A DNA stretch of 9,000 nucleotides, taken from contig JAEZIF010000347.1 of NCBI GenBank assembly GCA_023416135.1, positions 1-9,000 of the forward strand. Reading direction: 5' to 3'. How positions within the stretch are numbered: position 1 is the first letter of the stretch; every line of letters begins with the position of its first letter. Positions 1 to 6,743 of the stretch are shown here, one piece after another. The DNA comes from Pseudomonadota bacterium. Lineage in GTDB: Bacteria; Pseudomonadota; Alphaproteobacteria; Reyranellales; Reyranellaceae. Under the pieces are notes generated by a model. That model was not told where the DNA came from, did no database searches, and saw only the letters and a program-made list of their open reading frames with translations. Made by a program: the position numbers and the translations under genes.

Positions 1-617
1 CACCTTCATCAACCTGCTGACCGGCGTGCTGGCGCCGTCGTCGGGCCGGGTCGTCATGGAGGGCGAAGACATCACGCGGCTGAGGCCCGAAGCGCGCGTG
101 CGCCGCGGCTTGGTGCGCACCTTCCAGATCAACCAGCTCTTCGCCGATCTCACGCCGCTCGAGACCCTGGCCCTGGCGGTGGGCGAGCGCCGGCGGCTCG
201 GCCGGGAGTGGCGCCGGCGGGTCGGCGCCGACGACGCGGTGAGTGCGGAGGTCATGCAGGTCGCCGAGCGCTTCGACCTCGTCGACGTGCTCGAGCGGCC
301 CACCGACACCTTGCCTTACGGCAAGCAGCGCCTGTTGGAGATCGCCGCGGCCTTTGCCTGCGCGCCCAAGGTGCTGCTGCTCGACGAGCCGGCGGCCGGC
401 GTGCCCCGAGCGGCGCGACATCCTGAACGCGATCGCCGCACTGCCCGACGACGTCTCCGTGCTGCTGATCGAGCACGACATGGACCTCGTGTTCAGCTTC
501 GCACGCCGTATCTCGGTGCTGGTCGACGGCGCCTTGCTGGTCGAGGGCGAGCCGGCGGCGATCGCCGTCGATCCGCGTGTGCGCGCCGTCTATCTCGGCG
601 AGAGCCGCGATGGCTGA
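1..617 (+). pseudogene. livG: HAAT-family ABC transporter ATPase, LivG type, 5'-partial and frameshifted
   Basis: This is the cytoplasmic ATP-hydrolysing subunit of a branched-chain-amino-acid-type importer. The reading frame enters from the left edge just after where the Walker A loop should be (TFINLLTGVLAP at 2-37), so the start is missing. Visible motifs are a Q-loop region (VRTFQINQLF, about 110-139), an ABC signature of LivG style (LPYGKQRLLEIA, about 312-347) and Walker B VLLLDEP (371-391). After GVP (395-406) the frame breaks: the H-switch LIEHDMDLV and the C-terminus ending YLGESRDG lie one frame over, from GAG at 408 to TGA at 615-617. One extra C in the CCCC run 404-407 would explain this. 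Relatives, from memory, have about two more residues between GVP and the ERxDIL segment, so a 5-base deletion fits equally well. Read through unshifted, the frame ends at 670 inside livF. It could be a real mutation or an assembly error. Identity is secure; functional status is not. Confidence 0.8.
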
Positions 618-1317
618 CCTACTTTCCGTCGAGAACCTGTCGGCGGGCTATGGCCGCGCCGTCGTTCTGACCGATGTGGCGTTCCGCCTGAGCGAGGGTG
701 AGGCGCTGGCCGTGCTGGGCCGCAACGGCGTCGGCAAGACGACGCTTCTCGACACGCTGGTCGGCGTGACGCGGCGCTTCACCGGCTCGATCGCCTTCGG
801 CGGCCGCGAGGTCGGCACGTCGGCTCCGGAGACGCGCGCGGCGCTCGGCGTCGGCTGGGTACCGCAGGAGCGCAATATCTTCCGCTCGCTCAGTGTGGAG
901 GAAAACCTGACCGCCGTGGCTCGGCCCGGACCATGGACGATCGATCGCGTGTTCGAACTCTTCCCGCGACTGAAGGAGCGGCGACGCCAAGCCGGCGGCT
1001 CACTGTCCGGCGGCGAGCAGCAGATGCTGGCGATCGGCCGCGCGCTCACGACCAATCCGCGACTGCTTCTGCTCGACGAACCGACCGAAGGCCTGGCGCC
1101 GATCATCGTGCAAGAGCTGCTCGCGGCACTGACCCGGCTGTTCCGTGAGGAGAAGCTCGCCGCGATCATCGTCGAGCAGCATGCGCGGAAGATACTGCCC
1201 ATCACCGATCGCGCGCTGATCCTGGAGCGCGGCCGTATCGTGCATCGAAGCGCCAGCGCCGCGCTGCTCGCCGATCCCTCGTTGCTCGAACGGTTCCTCG
1301 GAGTCACCGGTCGGTAA
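610..1317 (+). CDS. livF: HAAT-family ABC transporter ATPase, LivF type
   Basis: This 235-residue protein is the second ATPase of the same importer as the frameshifted livG before it. It has Walker A GRNGVGKT (residues 37-44), the VPQERN segment (84-89), signature LSGGE (132-136), Walker B LLLLDEP (152-158) and, where LivG proteins have the H-switch histidine, VEQ (188-190), as is usual for LivF proteins. Length matches the family. The ATG at 610 is chosen because it gives the standard LivF N-terminus (LLSVENLSAGYG) and overlaps the restored livG stop by 8 bases (ATGGCTGA), typical of translational coupling. A start at 577 is also open but would add 11 unrelated residues lying within livG. 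Permease and binding-protein genes of this set must lie upstream of the window, or be shared. The transported compound is unknown. Confidence 0.93.
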   Translation: MADLLSVENLSAGYGRAVVLTDVAFRLSEGEALAVLGRNGVGKTTLLDTLVGVTRRFTGSIAFGGREVGTSAPETRAALGVGWVPQERNIFRSLSVEENLTAVARPGPWTIDRVFELFPRLKERRRQAGGSLSGGEQQMLAIGRALTTNPRLLLLDEPTEGLAPIIVQELLAALTRLFREEKLAAIIVEQHARKILPITDRALILERGRIVHRSASAALLADPSLLERFLGVTGR

Positions 1318-1322
1318 CGATC

Positions 1323-1346
1323 TTCGAAAGTCCCGAAACTTTCGAA
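1323..1346. repeat. Perfect 9-bp inverted repeat after livF (possible operator or hairpin)
   Basis: TTCGAAAGT at 1323-1331 is followed, after a 6-base spacer, by its exact reverse complement ACTTTCGAA at 1338-1346. CGAAA also recurs at 1325, 1334 and 1343, a 9-bp period. It starts 6 bases after the livF stop and lies about 80 bases before the next gene. As RNA it would fold into an A/T-rich stem with a 6-base loop, followed by AAA rather than a U-tract, so it is a poor intrinsic terminator. As DNA it resembles a dimer-binding operator. The role is inferred; the symmetry is seen directly. Confidence 0.6.
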
Positions 1347-1353
1347 AAACCGT

Positions 1354-1382
1354 TTTACATGGTGCAACGCCTGTCCCAACAT
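1354..1382 (+). promoter_or_regulatory. Weak candidate sigma-70-like promoter for the transporter operon
   Basis: TTTACA (1354-1359) resembles a -35 box and CAACAT (1377-1382), 17 bases later, is a poor -10 match. It lies between the inverted repeat and the binding-protein gene, in the only gap of this part of the window where a promoter would be expected. The match is weak and could be chance in a locally AT-richer stretch. Confidence 0.2.
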
Positions 1383-1419
1383 TCGGCAAACGGCGCATCA
1401 CAAAAAACGTGCCGGGTGT

Positions 1420-1424
1420 GGAGG
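1420..1424 (+). promoter_or_regulatory. Shine-Dalgarno GGAGG that decides the start of the binding-protein gene
   Basis: GGAGG lies 5 bases before the ATG at 1430, ideal spacing. An in-frame GTG at 1409 lies upstream of this site and has only AAAAAAC before it, so ATG 1430 is preferred. Confidence 0.75.
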
Positions 1425-1429
1425 GAACA

Positions 1430-2653
1430 ATGCTCGATCGGACGGGTGCGTGGCGCCGTCGCCGCGTGTTGGGTGGACTATTGGCTTCGACAACGGCGCT
1501 GGCGGCGCCGTCGATCCTGCGGGCAGCGCCATCCGGCACGCCGGTGAAGGTCGGCGGCACGCTGTCGCTGACGGGCTTCCTCGCCCAGACCGCGGTGATC
1601 CACAAGATCGCCGCCGAGATCATGATCGAGGACATCAACAGCCGGAACGGTCTTCTCGGCAGGCCCGTCGAATACGTGCTGCTCGACGACCAGTCCAAGC
1701 CCGACGTGGCGCGCAGTCTCTACGAAAAGCTCATAACCGTCGACAAGGTCGACCTGATCATGGGTCCCTATGCGACCGCGCCGATCCTGGCGGCGATGGG
1801 CGTGGCCCAGCGCTACGGCAAGGTGATGATCCAGAGCAGCATGGGCATCCCCAAGCTGCAGACCTACGACATGGCATTCCCGGCGACGCCGTTCGGGCCG
1901 GAACCGGACAAGACCTATCCCAACGTCATCCTCGACGCGATGGCGAGCCTGCCGACGCCGCCCAAGAGTATGGTCATCGTCACCAGCAAGTTCCCCTCGG
2001 CGCAGTTCATGGCGCAGGGCATGCGCACCGAGGCAGAGAAGCGTGGCGTGAAGGTGCCGCTCTATCTCGAATACGAAGCGGGCAACCGCGACTTCGGCGC
2101 CATCGCCGCGCGCGTGAAGGAAGCCAATGCCGACTTTCTGTGGGTGGGTTCACTGGGGCTGGAAAGCAACCAGCTCCTGGAAGCGCTGCGCAAGCTCGAC
2201 TACACGCCGAAGACCAGCTTCCATCTCTATCCGGCGCCGGGTCCGCTGGCGCTGTCGCCCGACGGCAATCTCGTCTGGTGCTCGACTTTCCTCGAGCCCG
2301 ACGAGCCGTTCATGAGCCGGCCCGGCATGAAGAAGATCGCCGAGCTCTACAAGGAGCGCGCCGCCAAGGCGAACCTGCCGTATCCCATCATCGATGCGCA
2401 GGCAGCCGGCATGGTCGCGGCCTGGCAGATCCTCGAGGCCGGCGTGAACGGCGCCAAGAGCCTGGAGGACAAGCAGATCGCCGCGTGGCTGAAGAAGAAC
2501 GTCGTGAACACGGTCTACGGTCCGACCAAATTCGACGGTCCCTACAACCACGGCGAACCGGCGCAGCTAATCCGCCAGGTGCAGGACAAGCAGTGGAAAG
2601 TCGTCTGGCCGAAGCAGTTGGCGGCGCCGGGCGTCAAGCTGATCCCGACCTGA
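1430..2653 (+). CDS. Periplasmic substrate-binding protein of a HAAT (LivK-like) ABC importer
   Basis: The predicted product is a 407-residue receptor that captures a small solute in the periplasm and delivers it to the LivH/LivM permeases encoded next. The N-terminus has a twin-arginine-like region (WRRRRVLGG, residues 8-16), a hydrophobic stretch and a likely cleavage near ILRAAP (29-34), suggesting Tat rather than Sec export. The mature part begins VKVGGTLSLTG (39-49), the usual first strand of Peripla_BP_6 proteins, followed by a region of the form MIEDINSRNGLLGRPVEYV and the conserved IMGPYATAP hinge-side segment. Length is normal for the family. It opens a co-directional operon: livH starts 16 bases after its stop. 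The ligand cannot be deduced from sequence alone. The family covers branched-chain amino acids, amides, urea, aromatic acids and others. Confidence 0.92.
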   Translation: MLDRTGAWRRRRVLGGLLASTTALAAPSILRAAPSGTPVKVGGTLSLTGFLAQTAVIHKIAAEIMIEDINSRNGLLGRPVEYVLLDDQSKPDVARSLYEKLITVDKVDLIMGPYATAPILAAMGVAQRYGKVMIQSSMGIPKLQTYDMAFPATPFGPEPDKTYPNVILDAMASLPTPPKSMVIVTSKFPSAQFMAQGMRTEAEKRGVKVPLYLEYEAGNRDFGAIAARVKEANADFLWVGSLGLESNQLLEALRKLDYTPKTSFHLYPAPGPLALSPDGNLVWCSTFLEPDEPFMSRPGMKKIAELYKERAAKANLPYPIIDAQAAGMVAAWQILEAGVNGAKSLEDKQIAAWLKKNVVNTVYGPTKFDGPYNHGEPAQLIRQVQDKQWKVVWPKQLAAPGVKLIPT

Positions 2654-2669
2654 TCAGGCGAAGGCGAGC

Positions 2670-3521
2670 ATGCCGAGTGCGACTCTGCTGGGCCAGGCGC
2701 TGATTTCCGGTGTCCTGGCGGGCGGGATGTACGGCCTGCTGGCGCTCGGCCTCAGCCTGAGCTGGGGCCTGCTGCGGCTGGTCAATCTCAGCCACTTCGC
2801 GCTCGCCTTTCTCGCCGCCTACCTGACCTACGAGCTCGGCACGACCTATCACGTGGCGCCGTGGTGGTCGGCGGCGATGGTGGTGCCGGTAATGTTCCTG
2901 ATCGGCCTCGCCCAGCACTGGCTGTTCGACAGGTTCAAGGTCAACGAGCTCGCCTCGCTGCTCATCACCTTCAGCTTCGCCGTCATCCTCGAAGTCGCGA
3001 TCCAGCTCTACTGGACGGCCGACTACCGGCGCTTCGAGACGCACTACTCGACCATGTCGATCAAGGTGGGGGCGTTCTACATCCCGGTGCTCGAGCTGAC
3101 GCTCTGCATGGTGGCGGGGGTGCTGGCCTGGGGCACCTGGCTGTGGCTGCGCAAGACCTATGTCGGCAAGGCCCTGCGCGCTGCCGCCGAGGACGCCGAC
3201 ATCGCCGCGGCCTACGGCGTCGACCACAAGAAGCTCGCCTATCTCCTTTCGGGCATGGGTGCTGCCTATGCCGCGATCGCCGGCACCTTCATCGCGCTCA
3301 TCGCCACGCTCGCTCCTGCGCAGATCTGGGCCTGGCTGGGCGTGGTGTTCGCCGTCGTCATCATCGGCCGCCTGGGCAATCCGCTCGGCGCCTTGCTGGC
3401 CGGCATGCTGATCGGCGCCTCGGAATCCATCGCCATGGCGATCTTCGCGCCCGCCTGGGCGCCGGTCGTGTCTTTCTCGGTGCTGATCGCCATCCTTCTG
3501 TGGGATCCGGAATGGCTGTGA
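2670..3521 (+). CDS. livH: HAAT ABC transporter permease, LivH type
   Basis: This inner-membrane permease of 283 residues pairs with the LivM domain encoded next to form the translocation channel. The N-terminus (LISGVLAGGMYGLLALGLSL) is the standard LivH first membrane segment, followed by the conserved LRLVNLSHFALA region. Several further hydrophobic segments follow, and an EAA-like cytoplasmic coupling loop (ALRAAAEDADIAAAYGVD, about residues 168-185) contacts the ATPases. The ATG at 2670 has an AAGGCG Shine-Dalgarno-like sequence (2661-2666) before it. Its TGA at 3519-3521 lies inside the start region of the LivM-LivG fusion, a 10-base overlap that implies coupled translation. No motif appears to be missing. 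Confidence 0.93.
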   Translation: MPSATLLGQALISGVLAGGMYGLLALGLSLSWGLLRLVNLSHFALAFLAAYLTYELGTTYHVAPWWSAAMVVPVMFLIGLAQHWLFDRFKVNELASLLITFSFAVILEVAIQLYWTADYRRFETHYSTMSIKVGAFYIPVLELTLCMVAGVLAWGTWLWLRKTYVGKALRAAAEDADIAAAYGVDHKKLAYLLSGMGAAYAAIAGTFIALIATLAPAQIWAWLGVVFAVVIIGRLGNPLGALLAGMLIGASESIAMAIFAPAWAPVVSFSVLIAILLWDPEWL

Positions 3522-5266
3522 ACGCCGCCCGTGACCTGCCCAAGGTCGTTGCCGCGCTCGCCATCGTCGCCTTGGCGTTCCTGCCCATGGCGAAGATGCC
3601 GGCGTTCTACGAGTCCTTCATCTATCTCATCTTCTTCTGGGTCTCGCTGTCGACGAGCTGGGCGCTGTTGAGCGGCTTCGCCGGCTACTTCAGCCTGGGT
3701 CACGCAGCCTTCTTCGGCGTCGGCGTCTACACGACTGCCGCGCTGACGACCAAGTTCGGCGTGCCGTTCCTGGTGACGGTCCCGATCGCAGCGGCGTCGG
3801 CAGCGCTGCTGGCGGCGGGCGTCGGCGCCATCGTGTTCCGCCTGCGCCGGCTGCGCGGCGAGCTGTTCGCACTGCTGACGCTCGCGGTGACCTTCGTCAT
3901 CGCCACCATCATCCTCAACACGCCGATCGACGGCGGCGGGGGCGTGTTCATGAGTGCGGTGCCGCTACCGCATCTCATGCCGACTCCGACCGGCACGATC
4001 TACATCCTGGGCTTCGGCCTCTGCGTGCTCACCCTGGTCACCGCCTGGTGGGTCGCCCATGCGCGGCTGGGCATGGGGCTGTTCGCGATCCACGACGCCG
4101 AGGACGTGGCCGAAGCCAAGGGCGTCCCGACTTTCCGATACAAGATCATGGCCTTCGCGCTGTCGGCCGCCATCGCCGGCGCCGTCGGCGGCGTGCATGC
4201 CATGTATGTCGGCTTCATCACCGTCGCCGGCACGTTCGAGCTCACCGTGCCGCTCTACGTGGTGCTGATGAGCGTTCTGGGCGGCTCGCGCCACTGGCTG
4301 GGGCCGGCCATTGGCGCCACCTTCATCACCGCCTTGCTCTACGCCTTCATCAGCGGCGGCGAGGCCGTCATGGGCCGCGCCATCGTCGGCCTGATCCTGA
4401 TCGTCGCCATACTGTGGCTGCCCGAGGGCGTCATTCCCGCCGTCCAGGCCTGGCTGAAACGGCGCCGCGCTGCGCCGGCGGCGACACGCGCCGAAGTCGT
4501 TCCCGTCGTGGCAACCGCCGAGCGCCAGATCAGCGATCGTGCCATCCTGCAGGTGAGGGGCGTCATCAAGCGCTTCGGCGGCCTGCAGGCGCTGGCCGGC
4601 GTCGACCTCGATGTGCGCGAGGGCGAGATCTTCGGCTTGGTCGGCCCCAACGGCTCGGGCAAGACCACGCTGATCAACGTCATCTCGGGCTTCTATCCGC
4701 TCACCAGCGGCACCATCACTCTCGACGGTGCTGAGATCGGCCGCGATCCCGCGCACGAGATCGCCCGCCGCGGCGTGGCGCGCACCTATCAGATCCCGCG
4801 GCCGTTCGCGAACATGACCGTCCTCGACAACGTGGCGCTCTGCGCCACCTTCGGCGGGCCGGTGCGTTCCAAGGCCGAGATCCGCGACGAGGCCATGCAC
4901 TGGATCGGCTTCACCGGCCTTGGCGGCAAGGAAGACGTGCTGCCGGTCGGCCTGAACCTGCACGAGCGCAAGTTCCTCGAACTGGCGAGAGCGCTCGCCG
5001 CGAGGCCCAAGCTCCTGCTGCTCGACGAGGTCTTGTCCGGCCTCAACCCAGCCGAGATCGACAATGCCATCCGCCTGGTGCGCGCCATCCGTGCCCAAGG
5101 CTCCACCATCATCTTCGTCGAGCATCTGATGCGCGCCGTCGTTGAACTGTCCGACCGTGTCGCCGTGCTGAACGAGGGCAGGCTCTTCGCCCTCGGCAGG
5201 CCGCGCGAGGTGATGCGCGATCCGCGCGTCGTCAGCATCTATCTGGGCAAAGCCTATGCTGCTTGA
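3512..5266 (+). CDS. Fused HAAT permease-ATPase, LivM domain plus LivG domain
   Basis: A 584-residue protein joins the second permease and the first ATPase of the importer. Residues 1 to about 313 are LivM-like: several membrane segments, the LLSGFAGYFSLGHAAFFG signature (about 52-69) and a coupling loop (FAIHDAEDVAEAKGV, 191-205). Residues 314-343 form an Arg/Ala/Val-rich linker. From about 344 the ATPase has Walker A GPNGSGKTT (378-386), Q-loop TYQIP (Gln427), Walker B LLLLDEV (501-507) with Glu506, and H-switch VEH (His538). The signature is LNLHERK (481-487) instead of LSGGQ; LivG relatives often deviate here, but the motif is unusually divergent. The open frame extends left to 2861, but that stretch overlaps livH out of frame; ATG 3512 gives a normal LivM start. 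The stop overlaps livF by 11 bases. Such fusions exist in other HAAT operons and are likely functional. Confidence 0.93.
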   Translation: MAVNAARDLPKVVAALAIVALAFLPMAKMPAFYESFIYLIFFWVSLSTSWALLSGFAGYFSLGHAAFFGVGVYTTAALTTKFGVPFLVTVPIAAASAALLAAGVGAIVFRLRRLRGELFALLTLAVTFVIATIILNTPIDGGGGVFMSAVPLPHLMPTPTGTIYILGFGLCVLTLVTAWWVAHARLGMGLFAIHDAEDVAEAKGVPTFRYKIMAFALSAAIAGAVGGVHAMYVGFITVAGTFELTVPLYVVLMSVLGGSRHWLGPAIGATFITALLYAFISGGEAVMGRAIVGLILIVAILWLPEGVIPAVQAWLKRRRAAPAATRAEVVPVVATAERQISDRAILQVRGVIKRFGGLQALAGVDLDVREGEIFGLVGPNGSGKTTLINVISGFYPLTSGTITLDGAEIGRDPAHEIARRGVARTYQIPRPFANMTVLDNVALCATFGGPVRSKAEIRDEAMHWIGFTGLGGKEDVLPVGLNLHERKFLELARALAARPKLLLLDEVLSGLNPAEIDNAIRLVRAIRAQGSTIIFVEHLMRAVVELSDRVAVLNEGRLFALGRPREVMRDPRVVSIYLGKAYAA

Positions 5267-5963
5267 GGCCCGCAATCTCCACGTCGGCTACGGCGACGCC
5301 ACGGCGATCTGGGACGTCTCGCTCGACGTCGATGCCGGCGAGATCGTGTCGGTGATCGGCCCCAACGGTGCAGGCAAGACCACACTGATCAACGCCATGG
5401 CAGGCCTGCTGAGGTGCCGTAGAGGCGATTTGCGGTTCGACGGCACCGACATGACCCGGGTGCGCGCCCATGACTATTGCCGCCACGGTATCGCGCTGGT
5501 CCCGGAGGGCAGGCGCCTGTTCGCAAAAATGTCGGTTGAGGAGAACCTGGAGCTCGGCTGCTATCTGCCGGCGGCGCGCGCCCATCGCCAGGAATCGCTC
5601 GAGCGCGTCTATGGGCTGTTCCCCATCCTGCGCGACAAGCATCGCCAGCCGGCCGGCGAACTGTCGGGCGGCCAGCAGCAGATGGTGGCGATCGGCCGGG
5701 CGCTGATGGCGCGGCCGCGCATCGTGCTGTTCGACGAGCCGTCGCTCGGCCTCGCGCCGACCATCGTCGACGACATGTTCGACATCATTGCCCGCGTGCG
5801 CCAGGACGGCGCCGCCGTCCTGCTGGTCGAGCAGAACGTCCTGAAGGCGCTCGACGTCGCCGACCGCGCCTACGTGCTGGAGCAGGGGCGTATCGTCAGC
5901 ACAGGCCTGCCGACCGACCTTGTGAACCAACCCCACATCCGCGAAGCCTATCTCGGCGTTTGA
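5256..5963 (+). CDS. livF: HAAT-family ABC transporter ATPase, LivF type (second set)
   Basis: This 235-residue ATPase should pair with the C-terminal LivG domain of the preceding fusion to power import. Motifs: Walker A GPNGAGKTT (35-43), VPEGRRLF (82-89), signature LSGGQ (136-140), Walker B IVLFDEP (156-162) and VEQN (191-194) in place of the H-switch histidine, as usual in LivF. It ends in the family-typical HIREAYLGV. The ATG at 5256 overlaps the stop of the fusion gene, indicating coupled translation. It is clearly a paralogue of the livF at 610-1317 but differs throughout, so the two belong to separate transporters rather than a recent duplication. It completes the transporter; the regulator gene follows 9 bases later. 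Confidence 0.95.
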   Translation: MLLEARNLHVGYGDATAIWDVSLDVDAGEIVSVIGPNGAGKTTLINAMAGLLRCRRGDLRFDGTDMTRVRAHDYCRHGIALVPEGRRLFAKMSVEENLELGCYLPAARAHRQESLERVYGLFPILRDKHRQPAGELSGGQQQMVAIGRALMARPRIVLFDEPSLGLAPTIVDDMFDIIARVRQDGAAVLLVEQNVLKALDVADRAYVLEQGRIVSTGLPTDLVNQPHIREAYLGV

Positions 5964-5972
5964 GGACTACCC

Positions 5973-6743
5973 ATGGCCAGGATCCTGAGGATGCCTCTCG
6001 ACATCATCGACCGTACCGCCGCCACCACCGCACCCCAGGACGTGCTGGCCGAGGATGCCGCCACCTTCGACGTGCTGCGGCGGATGCGCGAGGACATTCT
6101 GTGCTGCGTGCTGAAGCCCGACCAGCGCCTGCGTTTCGGCGAGCTGCGCCAGCGTTACGACACCTCGGTCGGCACCTTGCGCGAAGCGCTGTCGCATCTG
6201 GTGTCGGAGGGGCTGGCGCGCACCGAGGCCGGCCGCGGCTTCAGCGTGGCGCCGATCTCGCTGGCGGACTTCCTCGATCTCTCGGAGCTGCGCGTCTACC
6301 TCGAGACCCGCACTCTGGCCGACGCGATCCGTCACGGCACCGACGCCTGGGAAGCCGAGATCGTCAGCTCCTACTTTCTGCTGAGCAAGCTCGCACCGCC
6401 CAAGACCGACGATCCGGTCAGCGTCAAGCGCGAGTGGGGCAAGCGGCACAAGCGCTTCCACGATTCGCTGGTGGCGACCTGCACCTCGCCGTGGTCGCTG
6501 CATTTCCGCAGCGAGCTGTTCGACCAGGCGCGGCGCTACCACTGGCTGACGATGATCCACGCCCGCTCGCGTCGCCGGAACGAGCACCTGGAATTGCGCG
6601 ACGCGGCGTTGGCCCGCGACGTCGATCTCGCCTGCGACCTGATCGAGAAGCACATTCGCACGACGGTCGAGCAGGCGGCGTCGGAGGTGCCGGGCCTGAC
6701 GATGGATGGCGGCGTGCGCACGGCCAAGCGGAGGAAAGCATGA
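5973..6743 (+). CDS. GntR-family transcriptional regulator, FadR/FCD subfamily
   Basis: A 256-residue DNA-binding regulator, probably a ligand-responsive repressor of this operon. The winged helix-turn-helix covers about residues 33-97, with recognition helix near SVGTLREALSHLVSEGL (65-81) and wing TEAGRGFSVAPI. The FCD ligand domain spans about 102-232. Its putative metal-site histidines are His163, His205 and His227. The usual first Asp of the D-x3-H motif is His159 here (HKRFH), as I recall from the CsiR-like branch, and the ELFDQARRY segment (181-189) also fits that branch. A run of about 30 residues precedes the HTH. The start is supported by GAGGA (5962-5966) 6 bases ahead of the ATG, overlapping the livF stop. 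Being inside the transporter operon suggests autoregulation. The inverted repeat at 1323-1346 is a candidate target, though it is not a recognised GntR consensus. The effector is unknown. Confidence 0.92.
   Translation: MARILRMPLDIIDRTAATTAPQDVLAEDAATFDVLRRMREDILCCVLKPDQRLRFGELRQRYDTSVGTLREALSHLVSEGLARTEAGRGFSVAPISLADFLDLSELRVYLETRTLADAIRHGTDAWEAEIVSSYFLLSKLAPPKTDDPVSVKREWGKRHKRFHDSLVATCTSPWSLHFRSELFDQARRYHWLTMIHARSRRRNEHLELRDAALARDVDLACDLIEKHIRTTVEQAASEVPGLTMDGGVRTAKRRKA
6730..6735 (+). promoter_or_regulatory. Strong Shine-Dalgarno GGAGGA ahead of ATG 6740
   Basis: GGAGGA ends 4 bases before an ATG at 6740 that overlaps the gntR stop as ATGA. It is among the best ribosome-binding sites in the window, yet no recognisable intact gene follows it. 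It therefore probably marks the start of a gene that was there before the deletion inferred at 6742-6891. Confidence 0.6.

Noticed and set aside
1323..1349. Intrinsic terminator for the first livF
   Set aside because: The stem is AT-rich and followed by A residues rather than a T-tract on either strand, so termination is not supported; it is kept only as an inverted repeat.
1409..1429. GTG 1409 as start of the binding-protein gene
   Set aside because: There is no Shine-Dalgarno before it, whereas GGAGG stands 5 bases before ATG 1430 and the Tat-like signal is complete from there.
2861..3511. N-terminal extension of the LivM-LivG frame
   Set aside because: It overlaps livH out of frame and its residues are the Arg/His/Gly-rich kind expected of an off-frame reading; ATG 3512 gives a normal LivM N-terminus.
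3965..5275. A 436-codon open frame on the minus strand opposite the LivM-LivG gene
   Set aside because: Same shadow composition without any motif; the + strand gene is certain.
5960..6739. Open frame running through gntR into the 59-codon ORF
   Set aside because: Within gntR it is an off-frame Arg/Ala-rich shadow; only the part from ATG 6740 has its own ribosome-binding site.
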